NCBI GenBank assembly: GCA_040902425.1
Contig: JBBDXI010000105.1
Span: 1-13,252 of the forward strand
Source of the DNA: JBBDXI01 sp040902425
Lineage (GTDB): Bacteria; Planctomycetota; Phycisphaerae; Phycisphaerales; UBA1924
Direction of reading: 5' to 3'
DNA length: 13,252 nt
Made by a program: the position numbers and the translations under genes. This document shows positions 6,426-13,252 of the stretch, one piece after another. How positions within the stretch are numbered: the stretch's first letter is position 1; each line of letters starts with the position of its first letter. The notes beneath the pieces were generated by a model. The model was given only the letters and a program-made list of their open reading frames with translations. It did not search any database and was not told where the DNA came from.

Positions 6426-7502
6426 ATGGAAGCCTATCGCCGCCGTTTCGGGCACGCCCCGGCGACCGCCGCCGCTCTCACCCTCCTTTCGCTGGCCGCG
6501 GGGTCCGGTTGCCGGGGCGGGACAGCGGAGATCCGGGAGGCGGGAGGGATGGGCGCGGCCGTTCCCTCCGCGCCGGAAGGGGCGCGACAGCCCGCGGGCC
6601 ACTCCGACGGGGAGAGGCGGGCGGCACTTCTGGATGGCGAGCCGATCCTGTGGGATGAGCTGCGCCCGGCGATGGCCGAGGCCGCGGGGGGGCTGGCGCT
6701 GCAGGAGGCCGTGCTCGACCGGATGCTCGCCGCCGAACTGCGGTGGCGGGGCCTGAGCGTAGCGGAGAGCGATATCGCGGCGGAGCGTGACCTGCTGCTC
6801 GCGGCCGTGTCGCGCGAGGCCCTCGCAGCGCCCGGGGAGGCGGAGCGGCTGCTGGAGCAGGTGCGGCGCGCCAGGAACCTGGGCGAGGAGCGGTTCCAGC
6901 GGCTGCTGCGGCGCAACGCGCAGATGCGCCGGCTGGTCCGCGATTCGGTGGAGGTGACGGACGAGGAGGTGCGGCAGGCGTTCCAGATGGCGCACGGCCC
7001 GAAGTTCCGGGCGCGGGTCATCGTCGTGCCGACGCAGCGCCGGGCGGCGGAGCTGCGCGACGAGATCCTCGGGATCACGCGGGGCGCCCCGCCCCCGCCG
7101 CCGCCGGATGCGGCCACCCTGGCGCGCCGGTTCGGCGATGCCGCCGCGGCCCACTCCACCGACGCCTCGGCCCCGCGCGGCGGCATGCTCGAGGCGATCA
7201 GCCCCGCCGACCCGGCCTACCCGGCGGCCGCCCGCGAGGCCCTGGCCCGGCTGGCGGTGGGGGAGCTGAGCCCGATCATCCCGGCGGAGCGCGGCTTTGC
7301 GCTCCTGCTGCTGGAGCAGGCGGTGCCCGCGGACGGCGTCGAGCCCGGGTCGGTCGCCGGATCGATCCGTATGGAGGTGCGTCGCCGGCGCGAACGGATC
7401 GAGATGGATGACCTCGCCCGCCGGCTGCTGCGTTCCGCGAACCTCTCGGTCCTCGACCGGACGCTGGACCGGAGCTGGCGCAACGCCCTCGGAGAGCGCT
7501 GA
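6426..7502 (+). CDS. SurA/PpiC-like peptidyl-prolyl isomerase family lipoprotein
   Basis: 358 aa. The N-terminus looks like an export signal: basic RRRFGH, hydrophobic APATAAALTLLSLAAG, then Cys29 with a non-canonical lipobox GSGC, suggesting an envelope lipoprotein. A low-complexity tether (30-65) leads to a SurA_N-like helical region at about 66-190, with a strand LLDGEPILWDEL then helices. A parvulin-like domain follows at about 193-298 (FRARVIVVPT, then HSTDASAPRGGML, then AVGELSPIIPAERGFALLLLE). The parvulin histidines are absent: the usual HILV position reads VIVV and the usual G-[YF]-H position reads GFA. A proline run (222-227) sits in the loop after the first helix. It probably acts as a periplasmic chaperone rather than an active isomerase (inference). 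A reading frame open upstream to 6333 is ignored because the signal peptide and promoter fix the ATG at 6426. Convergent with the HAD gene. Confidence 0.78.
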   Translation: MEAYRRRFGHAPATAAALTLLSLAAGSGCRGGTAEIREAGGMGAAVPSAPEGARQPAGHSDGERRAALLDGEPILWDELRPAMAEAAGGLALQEAVLDRMLAAELRWRGLSVAESDIAAERDLLLAAVSREALAAPGEAERLLEQVRRARNLGEERFQRLLRRNAQMRRLVRDSVEVTDEEVRQAFQMAHGPKFRARVIVVPTQRRAAELRDEILGITRGAPPPPPPDAATLARRFGDAAAAHSTDASAPRGGMLEAISPADPAYPAAAREALARLAVGELSPIIPAERGFALLLLEQAVPADGVEPGSVAGSIRMEVRRRRERIEMDDLARRLLRSANLSVLDRTLDRSWRNALGER

Positions 7503-7548
7503 CGCCCGCCATTGTCCCGCCTCTTCTCCGCGTTCTTCCTCCGCGCAC

Positions 7549-8313
7549 TCAGCGCCGCTGCGCGCTCCCCCCGCTCCCCCCGCCCACCAGCCACTCCAGC
7601 ACCGCCCGCGTGTCGCTGAGGTCCGGAACCGCCCAGTCCGCCCCCGCGCGCCGGAGCTCCTCGACCGAGAAGCTCCCGGTGCCCACGGCCAGCGACCGGC
7701 ACCCGTGCGCCCGCGCGCACGCCACATCGTGCGGCGTATCGCCGATCACCACCGCCTCGGCGCCCGCGAGATGCCTGCCCGTAAGGGCCGCGTACCGCTC
7801 CAGACCGACGCCCGGCAGGTGGTCGCGGCAGGGCACGGGGTGCGGCGAGTCGTCGCCCCAGACCCTCACCGAGAACCAGTCGGGCTCGATCCCGCAGGCC
7901 CGCAGCTTGGCCGACCCGGTGTCGGCGAAGTTTCCCGTGAGCAGCGCGAGGTGGGGACGGGCGGGGCTGTTTGTATGACCCTGCCGCAGCGCGCCGAGCA
8001 GGTCCATGACCCCGGGCAGGGCTCGGCACTTTGAGCGGTCCTCAAGGCGATGGGACAGGCGCCGCCGGTACCCATCACGGAAGCGGGCGACGGCCGCGGC
8101 CGTCGGCTCGACGCCGTTGGCGCGGAGAAGGTCCACCAGGATGAGCGGGTCGAGCCGTCCTGCAAACTCCACGCCATCGACAGAGAACGCCGGCGCGAAG
8201 AGCTCGCGCCCGGCATCCTCCATGGCCTGGACGCCCGAGCGGCTCGTGGTGATGAGCGTCGCGTCGATGTCGAAGAAGATCAGCACGGCCGCCGCCCCGC
8301 CGGCCGCGTGCAC
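7549..8313 (-). CDS. HAD superfamily hydrolase (phosphoglycolate phosphatase-like)
   Basis: 254 aa from the GTG at 8313. It has the full HAD signature: nucleophile D15 and D17 in FFDIDATLI (Ala where Gly is usual), motif II T126 in LLTGN, motif III K136 in SAKLRACG, and motif IV D192/D196 in VIGDTPHD. A helical cap lies between about 22 and 95. The family hydrolyses small phosphate esters such as phosphoglycolate; the substrate here is not determinable. There is an in-frame stop two codons before 8313. A second GTG at 8286 would give a protein starting MLIFFDID, which fits the fold better and overlaps the stop of a short upstream ORF, so 8286 may be the true start. It lies downstream of the acylphosphatase gene on the same strand, 28 bp away, and is probably co-transcribed. 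Confidence 0.85.
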   Translation of the reverse strand: MHAAGGAAAVLIFFDIDATLITTSRSGVQAMEDAGRELFAPAFSVDGVEFAGRLDPLILVDLLRANGVEPTAAAVARFRDGYRRRLSHRLEDRSKCRALPGVMDLLGALRQGHTNSPARPHLALLTGNFADTGSAKLRACGIEPDWFSVRVWGDDSPHPVPCRDHLPGVGLERYAALTGRHLAGAEAVVIGDTPHDVACARAHGCRSLAVGTGSFSVEELRRAGADWAVPDLSDTRAVLEWLVGGGSGGSAQRR

Positions 8314-8336
8314 GTCCTAAGCGAACGCTGTGCCAT
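8280..8336 (-). CDS. Possible 18-codon coupling ORF before the HAD gene
   Basis: ATG at 8336 is preceded by AGGAGA (8345-8350 in plus coordinates) with 8-nt spacing, among the best Shine-Dalgarno sites in the window. The frame encodes MAQRSLRTCTRPAGRRPC and stops with TGA at 8282-8280, just after the internal GTG (8286) of the HAD gene. This arrangement is typical of translational coupling by termination and reinitiation. The AGGAGA lies in the last codons of the acylphosphatase gene. Peptide function, if any, is unknown, and translation is not proven. Confidence 0.35.
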   Translation of the reverse strand: MAQRSLRTCTRPAGRRPC

Positions 8337-8341
8337 TCCGG

Positions 8342-8611
8342 TTATCTCCTGAGCTCAAAGCCCTGCTCACCCTCGATCACCCCGACCGTGACCGCATTCT
8401 CGACGGCGATAGTGGCGGCCAGCCTCGTGCGGACCGTTTCCAAGAACAATTCCAGGGCGCTGCCCTCTCCCTGGGCTTCCAGCAGCACACCCCCATCCTC
8501 CTCGTTCCGGACCCAGCCCGTGACGGGGTGCTGCGACGCGATCCAGCGCGTGGTGGCCCGGAACCCCACCCCCTGCACCCGTCCGCTGTACCTCACGCGC
8601 CGCCGCTCCAT
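8342..8611 (-). CDS. acyP: Acylphosphatase
   Basis: 89 aa, the normal size of this family, which hydrolyses carboxyl-phosphate bonds such as acetyl phosphate or 1,3-bisphosphoglycerate in the cytoplasm. The signature GRVQGVGFR is at residues 10-18 with catalytic R18, and catalytic N36 is in GWVRNEEDG. The typical C-terminal strand GFELRR ends the protein. A longer reading frame to 8728 encodes only low-complexity sequence; the Met at 8611 starts directly on the first strand (RRRVRYSGRVQ). A strong sigma70-type promoter ends 6 nt before this ATG, so the mRNA is predicted to be leaderless. The HAD gene follows on the same strand, and dnaG lies divergently upstream. Confidence 0.92.
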   Translation of the reverse strand: MERRRVRYSGRVQGVGFRATTRWIASQHPVTGWVRNEEDGGVLLEAQGEGSALELFLETVRTRLAATIAVENAVTVGVIEGEQGFELRR

Positions 8612-8617
8612 GCCACA

Positions 8618-8646
8618 TTTATCTGGACCGTGGGGGTGCGGGTCAA
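8618..8646 (-). promoter_or_regulatory. Sigma70-type promoter of acylphosphatase, predicted leaderless
   Basis: On the minus strand TTGACC (8646-8641), a 17-bp spacer, then GATAAA (8623-8618), ending 6 nt before the ATG at 8611. The geometry is the same as at the SurA-like gene: 17-bp spacer and 6-nt gap. Confidence 0.6.
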
Positions 8647-8741
8647 CCCGAGCCGTTGCCGGATGCCGCGCCCGGACCACGGGGCGTACGCGCCGGTCCG
8701 TCCGATCACCCGCGGCGCGCGCGAGCATTTGGCCCGCACGG

Positions 8742-8769
8742 TTGATCCATCCGGTTCCTGTGCTACTGT
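8742..8769 (+). promoter_or_regulatory. Candidate promoter of the dnaG leader
   Basis: TTGATC (8742-8747), a 16-bp spacer, then TACTGT (8764-8769) with an extended TGC in front. Predicted start point is near 8776, giving a leader of about 260 nt before dnaG, or the start of a separate small RNA. Confidence 0.45.
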
Positions 8770-8784
8770 TTGCCCAGTCGGTGT

Positions 8785-9024
8785 ATCGCTCGTCTTACCG
8801 GGTCCGGGGCTCCGGCCTTCTGGCCCAAAAAGCCCACAGGACCAACCCCGAAGCGAGCGATCGGGCCGAGTTTCGACTCCCGGTGCGTGTGTTGTGCCGC
8901 ACCACGTAGAACAGGATCGTTCTTCCCGGGGCGAGTCGCCGCTCGATGCTCAAACTGCCCGTGTCGGTCATGGTGAACGTCTGTTCAGTCCGCGCCCACG
9001 CGTGGGTGCTGTGGCCTTGTCCAC
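8785..9024 (+). other. Hairpin-rich leader upstream of dnaG (possible structured RNA)
   Basis: This 300-plus-base stretch has no supported gene but a series of stems. An 8-bp helix 8785-8792/8854-8861 encloses GGTCC/GGACC (8801-8805/8839-8843), GGGC/GCCC (8807-8810/8832-8835) and GGCC-TTCT-GGCC (8814-8825). Then come GAGT-TTCG-ACTC (8868-8879), GGTGCG/CGCACC (8882-8887/8898-8903), AGAAC/GTTCT (8908-8912/8919-8923), TGAAC-GTCT-GTTCA (8974-8987), the palindrome CCCACGCGTGGG (8995-9006) and GTGG/CCAC (9011-9014/9021-9024) next to the dnaG Shine-Dalgarno site. I do not recognise a known RNA family. GC-rich DNA folds easily, so covariation is needed for proof. Confidence 0.4.
8974..8987. promoter_or_regulatory. 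LexA-box-like palindrome upstream of dnaG
   Basis: TGAAC-GTCT-GTTCA is a perfect inverted repeat with the GAAC-N4-GTTC form of Gram-positive-type LexA sites. It lies about 50 bp before the dnaG ATG. In E. coli the rpsU-dnaG-rpoD operon carries a LexA site, which makes the position suggestive. It may instead only be an RNA hairpin. Confidence 0.3.
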
Positions 9025-9037
9025 GGGGGAGAGCGGC

Positions 9038-10846
9038 ATGACCATCTCCGCCCGCCAGCACGAGGACAAGGAACGGGTGCGCGACGCTTCCGACATCGTG
9101 CGCGTCATCGGCGAGCACCTGACGCTCAAGGCCAAGGGGCGGGAGTATCTCGGCCTCTGCCCCTTCCACGACGACCACAAGCCCTCGATGCAGGTCGCGC
9201 CCTCGAAGCAGATCTTCAAGTGCTTCTCGTGCGGCGCCGGGGGCGACGTCTTCGCCTTCATCCAGAAGTACCACAGCATGGAGTTCCGCGAGGCGCTGGA
9301 GTACCTCGCGGAGCGGGCGGGGATCGAGCTCACCAAATGGCAGCGTCCGGCGGCCGGTGATGACGGAGCCCCCGACGGCGGAGCTGCGGAGGTCACGCGG
9401 TCCGACCTCGTCCGGGCCTCCGCTTCCGCCTGCAACTTCTTCCGCACCATGCTGGCCCACCCCCAGCACGGGGAAGTGGGCCGGGCCCTGATCGCCCGGC
9501 GGGGAATCAGCGAGGCGATGGTGGAAGCGTTCCAGGTCGGCCTCAGTCCCGACCGCTGGGATGGGCTGCTCCTGACCATCCAGAGCCAGGGGGCCGACCC
9601 GCGCCCGTTCCAGGAGGCCGGCCTCCTCAAGCCGCGCGAGAGCGGCGGGGTCTACGACGCCTTCCGCCATCGCCTCATCTTCCCGATCCAGGACCAGCTC
9701 GGGCGTGTCATCGCCTTCGGGGGCCGGCGGATCCGCGAGGAGGATGACCCCAAGTACCTCAACTCGCCGGAATCGCGGGTCTTCCAGAAGGCCGGGACCC
9801 TCTACGGGCTCTACCAGGCCTCCCGGTCCATCCAGGCAGGCCGAACGGCGATCATCACCGAGGGGTACACCGACACCATCGCCTGCCACCAGCACGGCTT
9901 CGGCAACGCGGTCGCCACGCTGGGCACGGCCCTGACCCGCCAGCACGCGGCCGTGCTCCGCCGCCTCTGCGACACGCTGGTGCTCCTCTTCGACGGCGAC
10001 CAGGCGGGCCAGAAGGCCGCGGACCGCGCGGTCGAGGTCTTCTTCGGCGAGCAGCTCGACGTCCGGATCGCGACGCTCTCGACGGTGACCGACGCCAAGG
10101 ACCCCGACGAGCTGCTGAAGCGAGAGGGCGGCGCCGACCTGCTCCGCCGGGCCCTGGGCGCTGCCCCGGGCATCCTCCAGTACCGCTACGACCGCATCCA
10201 GCGGGCGATGCAGGGGGCCGGAGACGCCGCCCTGGACCGCGCCACGCGGGAGGAGCTGGAGCGGCTCTCGCAGCTGGGCCTCAACTCTCTGCCCGTGCTC
10301 TGGCGGATGCGGATCATCAAGCGGCTCGCCCGCATCACCGGCATGTCCGAGGCGGCCCTCGCGCAGTCGATCCCCGGCGGCCGGGGGGCGGCCCAGCCCG
10401 GGCGGGGCGGGCGGGCCGAGCCGGTGCGCCGCACCCTCTCTCACCGCGAGCAGGCCCTCGGGTGCCTGCTGTGCCTGCCCTCCCTCTGGGATGGCCTCTC
10501 CGATGCCGACCGCGAGCACTTCGACGCCGCCCAGTTCGAGTCGCCGGTTATGGGGGCTATCGCCGACCTCTTCGCCGCCCTCGCGGCCGCGGGCGAGGCC
10601 CCGGACTTCGGGACGCTGTCCGCCCACTTCGAGGCCCTCGACCACGCGGAAGCGGCGACCCACCTTCAGACGGCCCAGGAGCAGGTGACCGGCGGCGATC
10701 CGGGGGTTCTGGAACGGTTTTTCCGGGACTGCCTGGACCTCCTCCGGTCCGAAACGCATATGCCCCCGCCCTCGCTGGAACAGATACGCCTGTCTCGTGC
10801 GAACCGAGTGCCGAACCGCCGGGTGCTCCCCCGGCCGGCCGGCTAG
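9038..10846 (+). CDS. dnaG: DNA primase
   Basis: 602 aa. It synthesises RNA primers for lagging-strand replication together with the DnaB helicase. The N-terminal zinc-binding domain has C41, H44, C62 and C65 (LCPFHDDHKPS and KCFSCGAGGDV). The RNA-polymerase-like core carries AFGGRRI (226-232) and DDPKYLNSPES (236-246). The Toprim domain has E275 in ITEGYTD, D319/D321 in LLFDGDQAGQKA and KDPDELL at 354-360. The C-terminal region (about 465-575) resembles the helicase-interacting domain. A basic tail ends the protein. An upstream in-frame extension to 8330 is ignored: GGAGAG (9028-9033) sits 4 nt before the ATG at 9038, and homology begins there. rpoD follows 94 bp later. Confidence 0.96.
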   Translation: MTISARQHEDKERVRDASDIVRVIGEHLTLKAKGREYLGLCPFHDDHKPSMQVAPSKQIFKCFSCGAGGDVFAFIQKYHSMEFREALEYLAERAGIELTKWQRPAAGDDGAPDGGAAEVTRSDLVRASASACNFFRTMLAHPQHGEVGRALIARRGISEAMVEAFQVGLSPDRWDGLLLTIQSQGADPRPFQEAGLLKPRESGGVYDAFRHRLIFPIQDQLGRVIAFGGRRIREEDDPKYLNSPESRVFQKAGTLYGLYQASRSIQAGRTAIITEGYTDTIACHQHGFGNAVATLGTALTRQHAAVLRRLCDTLVLLFDGDQAGQKAADRAVEVFFGEQLDVRIATLSTVTDAKDPDELLKREGGADLLRRALGAAPGILQYRYDRIQRAMQGAGDAALDRATREELERLSQLGLNSLPVLWRMRIIKRLARITGMSEAALAQSIPGGRGAAQPGRGGRAEPVRRTLSHREQALGCLLCLPSLWDGLSDADREHFDAAQFESPVMGAIADLFAALAAAGEAPDFGTLSAHFEALDHAEAATHLQTAQEQVTGGDPGVLERFFRDCLDLLRSETHMPPPSLEQIRLSRANRVPNRRVLPRPAG

Positions 10847-10869
10847 GCCGCGCTCTCACAGGCGTATCT
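10782..10869 (+). repeat. Three-tier inverted repeat across the dnaG stop and dnaG-rpoD gap
   Basis: AGATACGCCTGT (10782-10793) is the exact reverse complement of ACAGGCGTATCT (10858-10869). Nested inside are GAGTGC/GCGCTC (10806-10811/10850-10855, one G-U pair) and the apical hairpin GCCGGG/CCCGGC (10818-10823/10830-10835, 6-nt loop). The structure encloses the dnaG stop codon. There is no U-tract after it, so it is not a standard terminator. It may be an RNA processing, stability or attenuation element between the two cistrons. Confidence 0.5.
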
Positions 10870-10940
10870 CCCTTTGCCCCACGCAGGACCGCGCACCACC
10901 CCCCGCCACGGAATCGAGAGAGCACCAGGAGACGAAGAAC

Positions 10941-12857
<1,917 letters not shown>

Positions 12858-12877
12858 GAGCCCTCCGCCCGAAGGAA

Positions 12878-12893
12878 CCCGCCCCGGGGCGGG
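12878..12893. terminator. Palindromic hairpin between rpoD and the convergent small gene
   Basis: CCCGCCCCGGGGCGGG is a perfect 16-bp palindrome 20 bp after the rpoD stop and 2 bp after the stop of the minus-strand gene. It can fold into a 6-bp stem with a CCGG loop on either strand. Neither side has a U-tract, so intrinsic termination would be atypical. Confidence 0.45.
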
Positions 12894-12895
12894 CC

Positions 12896-13060
12896 TCAGC
12901 GGGCGACGGGCTGCGTCTGGGCCGTCCCCGCGGCGTGCCGCAGCGTCGCGCTGGGGGTCCCGTGCTCCGGGGCGGGCCCCGCGGGGACGAGGGCCTTGGA
13001 GGGGCCCGTCAGCGAGAGGATGATCGAGATCGTCGTGAGGACTCGTGCGGGTCTGTTCAT
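12896..13060 (-). CDS. Small hypothetical protein, possibly exported
   Basis: 54 aa. It begins MNRPARVLTTISIILSLTG: a short basic start and hydrophobic stretch (8-19), then SKA-LV at 22-26 as a possible signal peptidase site, followed by a Pro/Ala/Gly/Thr-rich tail without recognised motifs. Third codon positions are almost all G or C, like the neighbours, which supports coding. The reading frame continues upstream to 13141, but the Met at 13060 begins the signal-like segment and a weak GAGAG purine run lies several bases before it. Convergent with rpoD; function not recognised. Confidence 0.45.
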   Translation of the reverse strand: MNRPARVLTTISIILSLTGPSKALVPAGPAPEHGTPSATLRHAAGTAQTQPVAR

Positions 13061-13147
13061 GTCTGGCTCTCTCTGGTGGAGCGCCGGGCGATCATCCGCT
13101 TCGACGCTCCGCCTCAACCCTCCGATTCGATGAGCCGACAAACCACT

Positions 13148-13180
13148 CCGCGCGGCCGATGCGTCGCCGGCTGCGCGCGG
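13148..13180. repeat. Strong GC inverted repeat near the right edge
   Basis: CCGCGCGGCCG (13148-13158) pairs with CGGC (13168-13171) and, after a TG bulge, CGCGCGG (13174-13180), making an 11-bp stem with a 9-nt loop. It is not next to a gene end that would explain it, and the sequence degenerates into poly-G shortly after. The 13061-13252 stretch holds no other supported feature. Confidence 0.4.
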
Positions 13181-13201
13181 CGGCCCCTTGCCCGCATGAA
13201 A

Positions 13202-13252
<51 letters not shown>

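Noticed and set aside
5814..7727. 637-aa minus-strand frame spanning the SurA-like gene and the start of the zinc-ribbon gene
   Set aside because: It crosses a supported divergent promoter region, is in the wrong frame for the zinc-ribbon protein and has no domain.
8612..8728. 39-residue N-terminal extension of acylphosphatase
   Set aside because: It is low-complexity and is crossed by the gene's own predicted promoter.
8862..8904. tRNA or tmRNA 3' end suggested by TTCGACTCCCG and a nearby ACCA
   Set aside because: The T-arm stem has a bulge, the distance to the ACCA is wrong, and no matching acceptor, D-arm or anticodon arm lies upstream.
8776..9000. 6S RNA or signal recognition particle RNA in the dnaG leader
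   Set aside because: No long closing helix with a central bubble and no conserved SRP loop sequence could be found.
8330..9037. 236-residue N-terminal extension of DnaG
   Set aside because: Primase homology starts at the ATG at 9038, which has a Shine-Dalgarno site, and the extension is antisense to acylphosphatase.
10797..10940. 48-residue N-terminal extension of RpoD
   Set aside because: It overlaps the end of dnaG. The GTG at 10941 has a well-placed AGGAGA and precedes region 1.1.

Overview
The window is very GC-rich, densely coded bacterial chromosomal DNA with strong G/C preference at third codon positions. No mobile element, rRNA, tRNA or CRISPR array was seen. The mix of genes (a primary sigma factor with a large non-conserved region and a linked dnaG, an HDOD protein, a zinc-ribbon/GYF-like membrane protein, a SurA-like lipoprotein, genes lacking Shine-Dalgarno sites) suggests a Planctomycetota member, possibly Phycisphaerae. 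This is an inference from gene style; no 16S rRNA is present to prove it.

Layout. (1) Positions 1-2527, plus strand: an HDOD signalling protein whose reading frame is open to the left edge, then an SMP-30/gluconolactonase-like beta-propeller with a Pro/Ala-rich N-terminal linker. (2) 2558-2782, minus: a small CsbD-family stress protein, divergent from pyrC. (3) 2901-5315, plus: dihydroorotase (pyrC) and a type I glyceraldehyde-3-phosphate dehydrogenase with its own promoter. (4) 5339-6376, minus: a membrane protein with two zinc ribbons flanking a GYF-like domain, divergent from (5) 6426-7502, plus: a parvulin-like/SurA-like lipoprotein without the usual parvulin histidines. (6) 7549-8611, minus: an acylphosphatase followed by a HAD phosphatase, with a possible 18-codon coupling ORF between them. 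(7) 8742-12857, plus: dnaG and rpoD, the core of the classical macromolecular-synthesis operon without rpsU. They are preceded by a long, hairpin-rich leader with a LexA-box-like palindrome and separated by a three-tier inverted repeat. (8) 12896-13060, minus: a small possibly secreted protein, convergent with rpoD and sharing a palindromic hairpin. The last 51 bases are pure G and are probably a sequencing or assembly artefact.

The most coherent regulatory observation concerns transcription starts. At least three genes (lactonase, SurA-like lipoprotein, acylphosphatase) have a sigma70-type -10 box ending exactly 6 nt before the ATG, and pyrC has one ending 9 nt before. This predicts leaderless or near-leaderless mRNAs. 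In contrast gap, csbD, dnaG and rpoD carry clear Shine-Dalgarno sites. The window's own RpoD has intact regions 2.4 and 4.2, which fits the TTGACN / TANNNT elements.

I did not find a convincing novel multi-gene system. The items most worth a second look are the dnaG leader, the dnaG-rpoD inverted repeat, the leaderless promoter pattern and the coupling ORF upstream of the HAD gene.
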